Source of the DNA: Smittia aterrima
Lineage: Eukaryota; Arthropoda; Insecta; Diptera; Chironomidae
DNA: 64,000 bases
Assembly (NCBI GenBank): GCA_033063855.1
Contig: CP093830.1
Location: 14,632,854-14,696,853 of the forward strand
Direction: 5' to 3'
The translations under genes and the position numbers were made by a program. Positions within the stretch are counted from its first letter, which is position 1. Each line of letters opens with the position of its first letter. Below, piece after piece: positions 1-12,177 of this stretch. The notes below the pieces were generated by a model. That model saw nothing but the letters and a program-made list of their open reading frames with translations. It did not search any database and was not told the DNA's origin.

Positions 1-3000
1 ATTTTTTAAGGAAGCTACGAAACTTTAATTTGGTGAATAAGACGAAAAATTTTGAGAATTGAGGTGACTAACTAATTGAAACAGAGAAAACGATAATTCT
101 TGCTAAGTGGAAGACGATTTTCTAAGAAAAAATAAAAGAAATTTGCTGAATCAGCAGTGAACTCAGAAAAGTTTTTGTTTATAAATATTACAAGGAAAGC
201 TTTCCTTTGTGCGAAAGCCGAAAATCTTGCCGGAGAGAAAAGAAAAATCAAAACATTGAAATCGATTGAGGAAAGGCGCAAATTCCGGATTAGCTCACAA
301 AAGTCGTTTCAAGAACAAATCGTGCATTGTAAGTACAAAATAGTTTTTTTTGATTATTTACAAAGTCTCAAAGGGAAAAAAAATTAAAAATTTTTTTTGA
401 AGCAATGAAAGCTCGCTCTATAAATGCGTCGACATATTTTTTTCGAGGAAAGCAAATTCTTTGAAAGAAATTTTATCCACGCGGCCTCGAAACTGTGTCG
501 TTACTTTAAAAATGCATTTCATTAACTGTTTATTTCTCCTCTCGTCGTAGTGACGAGGCTCTTAACAAATCAACTTCTACGTTAAATGCGCGAGCGTGAG
601 AGCGCGATCAGCTTGTAATTTGTGACTGAGACCTCTAAAGCGCTTGAATAGTTTCGCACTGCACTCTATTTCTATTTCCTATATTACATGAAATAAGTTC
701 TCGTCCGACTCGAGAATATTATATAAAAAAAAGTCCCGCGACTTCCTCGAACTGCAATAATTCAATTTCGCGTTCAATGAAACCGAGAACTGTGAAGTAA
801 TAAAATTAAAATATAAAATAACAGCAGAACCTTTAGACGTGACGCATAATCCAAAATGAATCCTAATTCATAGAACGACTTAATCTGTTATTTGATTCTA
901 CTTAAGATGTTTATAAAAGCTTCTTAGTTTACATTATCTTAATCAATATTTACCTATTTCACCATCCAACGCGACTTTACTAATCGTACGTTGAATGATT
1001 AAGAGCAAAGTTCGCTACTGAAAATGAAGACGGGAACACTAAAGCGCGTCCGTGAATGAGTCCTTTGACTCTCTGTTTGGGTTCAGCTGCCGACGATGCG
1101 ATCCGAAACCAAAAACAAAAAAGAAAAAATGGCGAAGAAGTGTATAAATACATATGAAGCACCAAGTCCTTGAAATCGTTCATCGGCTCTCTTCTGACTC
1201 TCTTATATCGTCGCGACGATTTTCTTTATACATATGAAGATAGATATTTTTGTACTTCTATCATCCGTTCGTTCTCACTGAGAAAGAGAGACGAAAAGAA
1301 CGTTGAAGACAACGGCGTAACAACACATCCCCCACACCAAATAGCCCGTTTTGTTTTTTGTTTGAGAGAAGAAAATAAATTTACATCAGAATATTTGCAA
1401 CGATCTAGGTCAATAATTTTTGGCCGTAGACTTTTGCGTTGTGGTTAAGAGTTCACGGAGATTGAGTTTATCGCTCGAGAACATTGTCTTGTGATTGGTG
1501 AAATTGCGTCATTCAGTTCATTCATCACACACCGACCTATTTTCTTTCTCGTCATGGTCATTCAGTCGCCTCATGTCCTTAGTAGACAGCAAAACATTTC
1601 CTAACTTTATTATTATTCAACTGCCATCATTCACGTGAAAGGCGCAAATCACGAATTAATAATAAATTTTACTCCACGAGCGAGTCGTTAAAAAGAAAAC
1701 TCAATTAAAATCAAAGCTCGCGAGTTGACCGCATACAAAATTGCTGACATTTCTAATGACGCTTTGTCGTCTCCGAGCAAAGAAAATAGAAAATTTATAG
1801 CAGTAAATGCTGATATTTCCCTTTGCGTTGAGTTGCTCTCATTCGTCTTTCAAATATCCATTTGGAAATAAAATCATGAAGCAAAAGAAGGTAAATAATA
1901 ATAAGGTCACAACAAATATTGTGTTGCGAGTCGAGGAGAAAGAAAGCGTGTGGAACGAGAAAAGAAAGCATAAAAGACCTAGAAACACAGAAACACAGCC
2001 GAGAGCTTCCAATCAAAGTCGCTGTTGAATGCTGAAAACCGGCCTCAAGAAAGACGGCATAAAAGAGAAAGAAAAAATTTCTTTGACCTTGTTTCATGAA
2101 TGAAGTTTTCTCACACACACAGAAACAAAAGCCTCGCGCGCGAAACTTTCCTACGAAAGCTTTTTTTTCTACGCTCGTGTCGTTTATGTTTTGCTCTTTG
2201 TTGCAATTCTTCTGCAATGGTACAAAAAAAATTGTTTTTCGCATTAGAGAAAGTACTTAGCTTAATAAGAAATTGGAGTAAGCCGCCAACGTTAGAGAAA
2301 ATTTATGGAATTACGAATGATCTGAGAAGCTTTCTAGGTTGATAGCTTAATGATTCATTCTTTGAATGACAAACTAGTTTGATTACATAACAAATCGTAT
2401 GTGGTATTTGTCATTTGCGTTTAATAAAATCTGTTATCATGTCCACTAAATCGTCTTCGTCATATGTTTTTGCATTTCAATTGAATAACAAGGAAAAAGT
2501 GAGTCGTGTGTTTACTCGTTTTCCTGGCGCGTTTTGGACTTGAACTTTCCTGGATAATTTCTTGCTAGTAAACAAAAGTTTTATCAAGTATATAAGTTTT
2601 ATCGTACAAATGACATCAATATAATGTATTATACATTTTGATTTTCAAGTGTTCTTAAAATATTCTTTGAGTAGAATAAGAATCTAGCGACCTCAGAAAG
2701 AGCTTAGGCTACAAAATAATTCAAAGTCGCTTACTACTTTTCTTTCTCATATAGCAGATGGTTGTGTGTGCGATATGAAAAATTCATGAACTCTCTCCAT
2801 CGCTCTCACAAATATCGCTACCAAGTGTTATTGACTCCTCAATTTATTTTTAATCATTTGTTTTCGTGATGGAGTAAAATTCCCTGATCGGATAGGGCAA
2901 AACTGTGTAAACATCGTACACAAATACAATGGCGAGTTCCGATTGCCCCGAAAAAGAAAACAAATTACGCTGTGCCATTTGATAACACCATGCGACGTAA

Positions 3001-4851
3001 TTTTCAAATTAGCGATGAAGACGACGACTAGAATCAGCACACGAATGGCGATAACAGAAAGCGAGGCGGAAGGTTCCAGAAATAGCTGTTGTCTATCGAA
3101 GGGCTTTCTCTTGAAGCACTAATCGGTGTTTCTCGATAAACGAACTCTCCCATCAGTAAATCGCTTTCATGTGAAAGCTGTTAACTCAGAGGAAAGAAAA
3201 TTACTTCGAACATCGTTCAGAGCAAATAAAATATTCAGGTCATCTTTCGCGTTTGTTTTTAATTCTTTATTATCAGAGTGAAATATTTTCATTTCTTGGC
3301 TGTTTATTCGTACGTAGGAGCTTCAATTCATCACATGTTCACTGCCCTTCGAGATGATGCAAAAGTTGAGAATTATTTGCTAAAAGATCATCGTAGTGCG
3401 TAATTACAGCAGACCATGAAGTTCTCCGTCTTTGTTACAGTCGCGCGTTGCGATAACAACGACAATGGAGTTGATAAGATAAACGACACACGGTCGTGTG
3501 GTAATGGCAAACAAACAAGTAAAAGGTTTTTACCTTGAATTTCATGTAATTACAAAATGTTTGTCATATCAAAGAACGCGCAACGTTAACAATTAAATTG
3601 AAACAGAACTTAAAATTATTTGTGGATGTGACGAAAATATTGACATGAGAACGTTTCTTGACTTAGTACCGAGAAAAATATTATTCCGATTATCTAATAA
3701 GCTATTATGTTCGACAATTATCAGTAGTTGTTCACATTTATTCGGTCACGTGTAGTCAGGGGCTTCGAGTAAATGCTCTGGACGTTCGTAATCGCTCCAG
3801 TCTGAGTATTCTCACAACGTCTATCTTTCGTAAGCTTTTTCGATTCAAGTTTTCCTACATGTGACTTGGATTAACGCGCACACTTTATTTTCGTTACGAT
3901 GCCGTCATAAAAGAGCTCGACATATGAGAAACAGAAAATATTTGAGTTCGTCATGTTGTTTTGATTTCTGAGCGAGAATCGAACTTTTCAATAACAGAGA
4001 GAATTAAACTTTCGAACAAATGCTTTGCACGAGCTGCTGATTGCGACGATATAAACGACCGATAAGTATTTTTGATAACAGCGTCTGATTCGTTGTTTTT
4101 CTTAGTACTGAATTACATTTCGTCTAATAAAGATTGCGATAACAAAGGCGAAAGACCTTGCTCATTATTGCGATTTGATAGCGACACGCACACATTCTCG
4201 TCTGAATGTGACCTTAGAAGATCGAGCCTCTAAAATCTTTAGCTTTGATAATACGCGGAAAATAAACATTTCTCACTGACCTTTGCGCAGTTAGAAAATA
4301 TTTTACTTCGACAAAAGCTTGCGCTTCATTCATGAATCGATGCTTTAATCACGTTGCATGACACTTTTCACTTTAACAAAGTTATGCGTCAGCTCATAAA
4401 AATGCGCACAGGTCACATTTTCTGTCGTGGATCATTCTCTGCTATCGACAAGTCATTCGTCCGTCTCTGCAATAAAAACGTGGACGGTGAAACGTGAAGA
4501 ACGTGATAACGATTTTTTTTTCGTTACTGTTGTTGCCCGCCTAACATATGCCACAGAATTTTAATAATTTATATTGTTATACAATCGCTCCGAAAGCTTC
4601 TGATTACATCAAACGCTTGCATTAGATATGAGTCAGTTGTAGCGAACGGAACTGAATTCTCACTGCCAAAGTCAATCAGGAAGATATTAATTTCGTATAT
4701 TGAGGGTCACTAACAAAAAAGGTTCTCAATTTGAGAGACCAAGTAAGCTTTGAGAGGCTAAAGCCGTTAATGGATATAACAAATTATTCGACTGTAACAA
4801 CTGTAACGCGACTCAATTAACACATTTTGTTTTTTTTTTATTTAATTTCAG
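1..4851. other. noncoding region upstream of vrille
   Basis: No convincing coding exon was found on either strand: the ORFs here are short, low-complexity and unsupported. A clean acceptor (pyrimidine tract then CAG, AG at 4850-4851) marks the start of the first visible vrille exon, so much of this stretch is probably vrille promoter and 5' intron. It contains CACGTG E-boxes at 1632-1637 and 3747-3752, three AACGTG motifs at 4477-4505, and a TTACATAA PAR-bZIP type site at 2383-2390. A TATATAAA at 720-727 and a TATAAATA at 1143-1150 have no well-spaced initiator, so no start site is assigned. Confidence 0.5.
4477..4505. promoter_or_regulatory. cluster of three E'-box motifs (AACGTG) upstream of vrille
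   Basis: AACGTG, the reverse complement of CACGTT, occurs at 4477-4482, 4491-4496 and 4500-4505, three copies in 29 bases. Drosophila vri is a direct CLOCK/CYCLE target acting through E-boxes. The cluster lies about 350 bases before the first visible vrille exon. The link to clock control is inferred from motif and position; the spacings (8 and 3 bases between motifs) are not the classic 6-7 base tandem spacing. Confidence 0.4.
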
Positions 4852-4943
4852 AATGTTCTGCGGATCAAGTTTTGGCGATTGGAAGTTTGGAAACTTGATA
4901 ACAAAAAATTAACAGTCTCAGATAAAAACGTTGGAAAACTGTT

Positions 4944-6867
4944 ATGGTGATGGTGACTGAGCTTCATCATCAAGAAAGTGGATCACCGGTAAATGGTGGT
5001 GCCATCAAGAGAAATATTGATTCAATCACATCGTGTCATTATTCAAACGGTAAGTTTACTTAGAGCGTTGTTACTTTAATGGAAGATTTTTGAAGAAAAT
5101 CTCTTTGTCTTGTTCTTAGATCAATCCGTGTTAATGATGAGATCATCTTCAATGAGTCCAACAATGATGAGTGAAATGGGAGACGAAAATTACTCGAAAG
5201 ACTCGTCGCCTAACTCACCCGGACCTTACGATAGCTCAATGAAGCGTAAAGATATTTTTTCACAACGCAAACAGCGCGAGTTTATTCCTGATGCGAAGAA
5301 AGATGACAGCTACTGGGACAGACGGCGTCGCAATAACGAAGCTGCCAAACGATCGCGTGAGAAAAGGCGATTCAACGATATGGTTTTGGAGCAACGAGTA
5401 ATTGAACTAACGAAAGAGAATCATGTCCTTAAAGCACAACTCGATGCCATCAAAGATAAATACAACATAACTGGAGAGAACTTAGTGAGTGTAGATCAAA
5501 TCATGGCCACACTTCCCACAAGCGAACAAGTTCTTAGTCTTACAAAGAGATTGAAGACTAGTCCAGCTCATTCGGGTGGCAGCAACGGAAGTATTCGATA
5601 TGATACTCCAAGTTTGACTGGAAGTAGTCAACCCAAGCCAACCTCGAATTACATTGTTGCACCTCGCGAGCAATCACACCATTCAGCCGACAACACACAA
5701 ATGCATCAAATGCAACAGTCGTCGCAAGTGATGTACAGACAGAATCAAATTAGCCCATTTGAAGATCGCAATGAGCCTCCGTTTGCTCCGTCAGCAGGTG
5801 CACCAATTATTCGTGTGTCACCAAACTCTCCTCACAATCAAGTTCCTTCAACTCCAGTTATTACTTCTTTGTTTAAGCCATTGCACCCATCACCCGTACA
5901 ATCACATCAGAGACAACCGTCACCTCAACAGCACCATCAACCGCACGATTTACACAAATTTATTTTACTAAACAAGAATGGCGAATCACTTAATGCCGAG
6001 AAAGATAAGGGAATGAAAGCGTCTGTGATTAGCGTCGAAAAGATGGTGACTGATAATGAGTCAAATATGATCAATAAGCCACCAAGGGAAAGTGTTTTCC
6101 CTCATCATATTCAGTTAACAAAGTTCTTAACAGGAAAGGCAGCAACTTACTTGCCTCACCATCCTTTCAGTCATCACGCACATCATCATGAGCTTGAATC
6201 GAGCAGTGTTCTTAACTTATCACGAAGAACTTGTAGTAGTGGAAGTGGAAGCGACATTGGAAACGATCATGAGGTCGAGCATTTCGGTACAAACGAGTAT
6301 TACAATGATTTTGCAAACCATGGCGGTGGCAGTAACGGAAACCAAAGTGACCGAAGCAGCACCGTTGACGATGATCACGAGTTGGAGCACACTTCTAATG
6401 GCAGCGCGGGCAGTAACATCTCGAATGATCACAATAATAGCTTGCCATTGAAGTTGAGACACAAAACGCACTTTATTGGTGATAAGGAATCAGCAGCAAC
6501 TGCTTTGCTAGCTCTGCACAATATTAAACAAGAACCAAACGGCATATCAAACTCGCCTGTATGGGACGGTGAGAATTCATCTGATGAAAGAGATTCAGGA
6601 ATTAGCATTGGCCATAGCAATGTTAATGGATCTGATTGGACAAATATTCAACGTAAAATTATTGTGAATGCCACCGCAGCTTCTGCAAATCCCCTTGAAA
6701 CATTTGATCAATTCAATACGAACTTGACAGGTCTTCTTGTGCCAGATCAACGCGTTCCAGCAGCCGATCGTAGTGACATTCATTTAAAGTCACATCTCGC
6801 TCGTCTTGAGTCTGAGATTCACACAATCAAAAACATGATGATTAACGGTGCTCCAATTAATGCTTAA
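4944..6867 (+). CDS. vri: vrille-like bZIP transcription factor (NFIL3/E4BP4 family)
   Basis: Coding exons are 4944-5049 and 5120-6867, with a 70-nt GT-AG intron (donor GTAAGT). The predicted protein is 617 aa. The exon 1 start is the first ATG after a 5' acceptor at 4850-4851, and the spliced phase is clean. The bZIP lies at about residues 99-157: basic region with RRRRNNEAAKRSREKRR followed by a short leucine zipper, preceded by the REFIPDAKKDDSYWD lead typical of Vrille/NFIL3. The rest is low-complexity (His, Ser, Gln rich), with a sumoylation-type IKQE near residue 503. In flies VRI is a nuclear repressor in the second clock loop (represses Clock) and acts in development. A polyadenylation signal AATAAA lies at 7420-7425. 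Drosophila VRI is somewhat longer, with the difference in the low-complexity part. Confidence 0.93.
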
Positions 6868-7452
6868 AGCGTCTTCTTACCAACAACAACTATTAGATGT
6901 TAGATTCTTCAGCCACAAAATGTTTAACAAAGTCTTAAGAGAATGATGTGAATGCTGATTAATCGTTTAAAAATATTTTATCGTTAGGAATGTGTTATTC
7001 ATTAGGAACTATGACAGAGAAAATTTATATTTGTACTTTGAAAAGCTGATCAGAAGAAATTCTTATTAGGTAATCGCCTGTGGGATTCACCGAGGACCGG
7101 TGACGAAAAGAAGATAAAATTTATTTTATTTATTGATACACTTTTAAAGCGCTATCCTTCTACTGTTTTAAGAGAATGAAGTTTTATCATTTTTAGCATG
7201 TTTTTATCGATAAGCAGATGAATAAGTTATGTTCAAACACACATTTGAAAAAAAAACCAACGTATTTAATTAAAGTTTGTATCATTAAAATTGTCAGAAC
7301 TTTTAGTTTCATTTTCTTCGATAAAGATTTATTTTACAGGATTGGAAAATATCTAAAGCTTTTGACTTGAAAGCTTTTTAGATTCACTGAATCTTTCAAA
7401 CATCGTATTAACAGAGATAAATAAATTGACAACATTCAACAATCAATAAACA

Positions 7453-8454
7453 TTAAACAACTTTTACGACTTCATTTGGCCATCCTTCGACGACAATACT
7501 TTTATTTTTAAGGCCTATTTCGCCTCTGATTCCACCTTCAGGCAACATGAAGATTTCATCTGGATGCCAGGCAGGCTGAGCAAACTCATTTAAATTACTG
7601 TTGCTGTCACTCAAATCTCGCAGTGAGAAGAGACCTAAGTTTTTCGTTTTTCCGTGTCTTGCGAAAACGTGGAACTAAAATTAGATTGAGAGGAAAATGA
7701 AAATTTAGCGAGATGACCCATTTCACCGCAATACGCAAAAGGAAGCAAAATAAAAATATTTCTAAATTTAAATGATGAAACTAACTTTCTCTCTCAATTT
7801 GAGATTACCCAACTTACTTCATCTACTTCATCTACTAAATATCCGACTATGAGGCACCAGTGAGCTTTATGACCATTGTTATTGCAAGGTGAATGATTTC
7901 TATCAGCGTCATATGGAACTAAGAGCATTGCGTGCTTTCTCAATTTTTCTTTAATGAAGTCTGAATCGAGTTTCCCGTCGTAAATGTAAGAGCGAGTCTT
8001 TTCAGGATTAATACTTGAGACGGCTTGATTCTTCTTCAAAGTTTCGAGTAGCCATTTAGCGCTGAACATTTCACCGTTGTTCGTATATCTTAATGCAACT
8101 GCTGAAACGATTAAATCTTTTGCTGATGGCATTCCGCTAAAAAGCATTGCTAACGCACACAATCCACAGGTTGGCCCTGAAACGAGGTTTTCCATTTTTA
8201 GAAACGAAACTTTAATTGACATTGAACTTGCCTGTTTGAAGAATTGGGTCGACTTGTAGGTAAGCGCATTCTTTTGGAGATGCAACTCGGCAAGCACGAG
8301 CAAAGAAGCAGGACCGTTGTACGTCGGGATCGCCGACAGCCCATAAACATTCGCTCAATTCTAATTTATTATTGTTTGGAATAATCGATTTATTCTTGAA
8401 GCTGCTTGCTGCTGTCAGAATGGGTTGAGGGGGCGGGGGTGGAACTGTTGGCAT
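7453..8454 (-). CDS. actin maturation protease (ACTMAP / C19orf54 family)
   Basis: Exons on the minus strand are 8454-8232, 8176-7818 and 7674-7453, giving 267 aa. The family removes the acetylated N-terminal residue of immature actin in the cytosol. Evidence is the cysteine-protease motif QTGPTCGL at residues 73-80 (candidate nucleophile Cys78), the later HWCLIVGY block (candidate His180), a proline-rich N-terminus (PPPPPQP), which is a feature of the family, and a C-terminus with a LPEGGIRG block like the vertebrate protein. Intron 1 (8231-8177, 55 nt) must use a GC donor (G|GCAAGT) to join QT to GPTCGL in frame; intron 2 (7817-7675) is GT-AG. The gene is convergent with vrille, about 590 bases apart. 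Human ACTMAP is longer (about 350 aa), mostly in the N-terminus. Confidence 0.85.
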
Positions 8455-9320
8455 TTTTTTGGCGCTTGAACAATAAACTAATTTCTAGACAGGGAAAGCT
8501 ACTAAGCACTAAAAATAATTTCTCACATTCTAAAAAAAACTCAAATTTGAAACGAGAGGCTGTTCAGTAAACTTTGCTAATATAGCTGCTCAGGGTGGAT
8601 GATTTCCGGAATACCAAGTCGTGGAAGTACTCTAAAACAGGTATTAAAACATTTTAAAAAGTACCTCAATCGGAACTCGCGAGGTATGAAATCCGAAAAA
8701 TCGAATATGTTCTCAAAAGGTCTAAACCGAGTATCTCCACTCTGAATTATATTGCTAAATATTTAAAAAAAAACGGTTAAACGTAAACTGTACAACAGTT
8801 TTGAGATGGGCTAGACTCAATTAAGGTATATTTTATTGAAAAGAGGGAAAAAAATATTTTTAATTTTTATGAACTTATTCCTTATTTTAAGTCGATTCAG
8901 AAGATTACGTTTATTCTGATTTTATCACTTTCTAGAATATCATTCATAAACAAGATTTTTTTTTCTAAGGTCATAATGTCAAGCTTGCGAAGCAAAGCAA
9001 AAAAAATTTCCAATGAATCATTTCAAAAGCAGACCGGGAGTCCACGTTAGAATTTCAATAGAGCTGTTTAATCAATTGCGCTGTTGTCGTTCTGTACCCA
9101 CCAAAAATGTTTACGATTCTATTTAGCGGTTTGACTACAAAGGATTATACGCATAGATATTCGAAAACTCAGTTTACTTGTTTTGGGACGTTGCCAGTTA
9201 CCTTTAATTTAAAATGATCGTTGACAGAGACAAACTCTATGAAATTACCCCAAAGCGAGTCTCATTGATTCGTTGTAAATGTGTTAATTTCGGATTTCGG
9301 ATCCCGCTGACAAAAACAGC
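8455..9320. other. intergenic, between ACTMAP and VWC copy A
   Basis: This stretch separates divergent genes. No ORF of interest was seen. It contains the inverted-repeat element at 8591-8744, described separately; otherwise AT-rich unique-looking sequence. Confidence 0.6.
8591..8744. mobile_element. MITE-like element, copy 1 (degenerate)
   Basis: The 154-base element starts CAGGGTGGATGA and ends TCTCCACTCTG, i.e. imperfect terminal inverted repeats CAGGGTGGA / CAGAGTGGA. Its right end, read in reverse (CAGAGTGGAGATACTCGG), also matches the left end of the element at 32351 (CAGGGTGGATGTACTCGG), so the two are one family. No coding capacity. No clear target duplication is visible here, consistent with an old copy. 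Confidence 0.55.
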
Positions 9321-9355
9321 TCAGTCGTCTGAGACTTGTTTTTCATAAAAGTCGC
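9321..9355 (+). promoter_or_regulatory. core promoter of VWC copy A (Inr + DPE)
   Basis: Initiator TCAGTC at 9321-9326 places +1 at A9323. AGTCGC at 9350-9355 sits exactly at +28 and fits the downstream promoter element. No TATA box lies at -30. The resulting 5' UTR is 50 nt before ATG 9373. The same arrangement is found for copies B and C. Confidence 0.65.
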
Positions 9356-9372
9356 CAAAACCTCTCGCCGCC

Positions 9373-10407
9373 ATGCATTTGAAAATTCTTGCATTTTTAC
9401 TCGCTATAACTTCGGTATCAATTTCTGGTAATACGATTAAAGGTCTCTTTTCAAATTTCGGCGAACTAAACGGTTTCAGTTTTTTCCGAGTAGGATCTGA
9501 TTGTGACAGTACAAAGTGTGAACCGATACCGAAACATTATGACGAGCTTGGCTGCAAGCCGATAAAGCAAAAAGGAGAATGCTGCTCGCAGAGGTAACTT
9601 TGCTTCGATTAGCCTTGAAACTGAGTTATGGAAATTTATTTGTGTTATCTCAAAACAGTTTCGACTGCAAACAAGTCGAGTCGCGAGATCCAAAAAAATG
9701 TTATTTAAACGAAAAAGTTTTGGATGTCGGTGATGCTGTCGATGAATCATTACTTGGCGGCTCATGCTTAAACTCGTGCCACTGTATCGACAAGAAGTTC
9801 AATTGTGCACAAATAAATTGCGAAGAAAACTTCGGACCGCGGCCGGAATTTGGTTGCGTTAGGCAATACGCAATTGACAAATGCTGTTCCACCGGAACCG
9901 TTTGCGGTAAGTTGTAACTTTTATCAATATAAATCTCATAGAAATAATTGTTTTAAATTGTTAGCGGAAGAAGCAAAGAAATTAGCTTCTTGTGACTTCG
10001 AGGGAAAAACTTACAGAGAAGGGGAACGAATGCAGCCGCAAGATCACAAATGTCACAAATGCGTTTGCACAAAACATTTTGACAAGAGTAAACCGATAGA
10101 AGAGAACAAAGATTGCATCAAATTGAACTGTAACATTGAACTCCTTGAAGCAGAGAGTATTCGTGATGGTTGTATTCCATCTTATCACAAAGATAGTTGC
10201 TGTCCTCACAGTTGGCGCTGCCCTTCGAAAAACGATGCGATAATACCTGGCAATCAACAAGAAACTAAGGACCCAAAGAGCCCAAAGTGCAAATTTGGAA
10301 ATCTCCTACTTGAAATCGGCGACTCATTGTCGGCAGATGATGAATCGTGCTCTAAATGTTCATGCAAAACTCCTCCGATGGCCGACTGCATATTCACGAG
10401 CTGCTGA
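9373..10407 (+). CDS. secreted VWC-like cysteine-rich protein, copy A
   Basis: Exons are 9373-9593, 9659-9906 and 9965-10407 (303 aa); introns are 65 and 58 nt, GT-AG. A signal peptide (about residues 1-18, ALAFLL-type core) is followed by three cysteine-rich segments: a short one with CEPIPKHYDELGC and a CC pair, a middle one of C-C-C-C-C-CC-C type, and a von Willebrand factor C-like module (CDFEGKTYREGERM ... CHKCVC ... CCPHSWRC). A half-module tail follows (CKFGNLLLEIGDSL ... CSKCSC ... PPM). VWC modules bind growth factors such as BMPs or other extracellular proteins; no ligand can be assigned here. Copy A has an extra glycine/phenylalanine-rich stretch after the signal peptide that B and C lack. 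AATAAA lies at 10412-10417. Confidence 0.82.
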
Positions 10408-10417
10408 ATTCAATAAA

Positions 10418-12105
10418 ATGTTAATTGATGTAAACAAATTAAATAAAAAAATATTATTTTAAAGCTAGTTAGAGAACAATTTTCTTTTCAGATACAAAAT
10501 TTCATCAATTTATTCTGTGTTAATATAAAATAACTGACCCTAGAGTAATGTAGATTTTCATCATAAATCAAAGAAATGTCAACTTGTTATTTCAGTTTAA
10601 AGATTAAACTCAATGAACAAAATTTATTCAATAAATATCGGTGAGAACTTGATTTAATTGTTGAAACTTAACAAATAAAATTTGTTATCAACTTTTTTTT
10701 ATATTGCGCAGGTAAAAATTAATCCTTGCCAGTCTCGATGAAGGAAAACTGTTATATGGGAAATTTAGCTCAAAACATGTTTCGACAAAGTTTCCGTCGT
10801 TCGTTCATCGTGAGCTTGAAAATAAATACAATCGGAAGTAAATAATTAGATCTTTGAAATAAATCTTACGAATTCTAAGAAATAATCGCCCTCGGTTATA
10901 TTCGCTAATCGAGAAATCTTCTACAAACTAGAACTGGATGACTAATTCGTGGCTTCTTCAAGTGGTTTAAATTTCAGATTGAATTAAACGGGTTTGGTTC
11001 GATTACGTATTGCCAAATCGTGAACGTCATGAGCTTCTGTTGATAAATTCTTTTAAAAGGGAGATGGTTGATTTTCTTCTTACTTTGTTGTTAAGTGGAA
11101 ACAAAATAAAATTAAAACCATTTTCATCTCGATTGGCGAGACCGTGACGGTCTTTCACATTTCGCCAGAAAAACACGCGATCAAAGAAACCAGTTTCAAT
11201 TTCTTCTGAGAAACATCAAGAATTCATTAACGTAAATCGAATCGATGATGAACGATCGGAGAATAATCAAGATTGGAGGAGTCGTTCGGCAATGTTGTCA
11301 ATTTTTGTTCAATGCATTCACAGTCAATTGGTAAAAATTAATCGCGTTGACCCATAATGGTAGCAATAACTTGTCAACGAATAAGACAAACAACAACTCA
11401 ACGTAAGTTGAGACTTCTTATTTTGATGTAATGACGTTTAACAAAAACTCTGAAGATCAGTTGGGTCGTCATGCGTCAGCAAAATACTTATTAACCTTCA
11501 GCAAAAAAATAACGATTGAAGACAAACCAAACAAAACAAATCTAAGAACTATGATGGATCATCGATCGTTAAAGATTTCACGGTTAACTTGATCTAGTTA
11601 GAAGGTTACATGAGGACATTCAACTCTATAATTTCTTCAATTGTAATATGGCGTTTTGTCAATTGTGTGAATTAAGGCCGCGGGGCAAGAGAGCTGCAAC
11701 GACTTCCGAAGCCTCGTATTCTCGACCGTGAACGAAAAAATCACAGACCGATAATTGAGCTTAACATCTAAGTAGAATTCATAGGTTTTTTTTTGAAAGC
11801 TTGAATAACTTAACGCCGATAATTAACTTTTTGTAGAAAGAGCAATTAGGAAAATTTTCCTCGTGATTAATAAGCGGCTGCGTTTGTTCTGACTGTTACG
11901 TATTGTCTGCAAAAAACCTAATAATTCTCAATTTATAAAACCTTAAATTACGTAAGAGTTTCTCTCAAGTACCTTAGAGCAACCAAAGAAAAAGAAACGC
12001 GATAAGTGAAAAAAAATCGCTCATATGAATCACTGCTCGCACTCTGTTAGCTGAAACAAAATGAATAAACAAACTGAGAATCGGTGCGATTCCACCGCGT
12101 TTCAG
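10418..12105. other. intergenic, VWC copy A to chemosensory protein
   Basis: AT-rich sequence of about 1.7 kb with no supportable exon, repeat or RNA gene. It contains the 3' end of copy A and the upstream region of the chemosensory protein gene. Confidence 0.5.
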
Positions 12106-12177
12106 TATATAAGTCAACGATTTTAGACTTTTAACATCAGTTCGTTTCTACACGTTGTCGTGAACGCGAGTCCGAAG
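12106..12177 (+). promoter_or_regulatory. core promoter and noncoding exon 1 of the chemosensory protein gene
   Basis: TATATAAG at 12106-12113 is followed by initiator TCAGTT at 12137-12142, which puts +1 at A12139, 33 bases after the TATA start. A short noncoding exon 12139-12177 ends at a good donor (GAAG|GTAAAG), and a 511-nt 5' UTR intron (12178-12688) ends at CTTTTAG just before the coding exon. Confidence 0.65.

Noticed and set aside
720..767. TATATAAA with TCAATT as a vrille promoter
   Set aside because: The distance from TATA to initiator A is about 44 bases, too long for a normal TATA promoter.
1795..2244. 149-codon minus-strand ORF upstream of vrille
   Set aside because: Phe/Leu/Cys-rich, no domain, no signal of splice or promoter structure; looks like a chance ORF.
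6220..6471. Antisense ORF inside vrille
   Set aside because: Shadow of the Ser/His repeats of vrille; no independent support.
6583..6606. DSGIS motif in Vrille as a beta-TrCP/Slimb phosphodegron
   Set aside because: The spacing does not match DSGxxS; only a loose resemblance.
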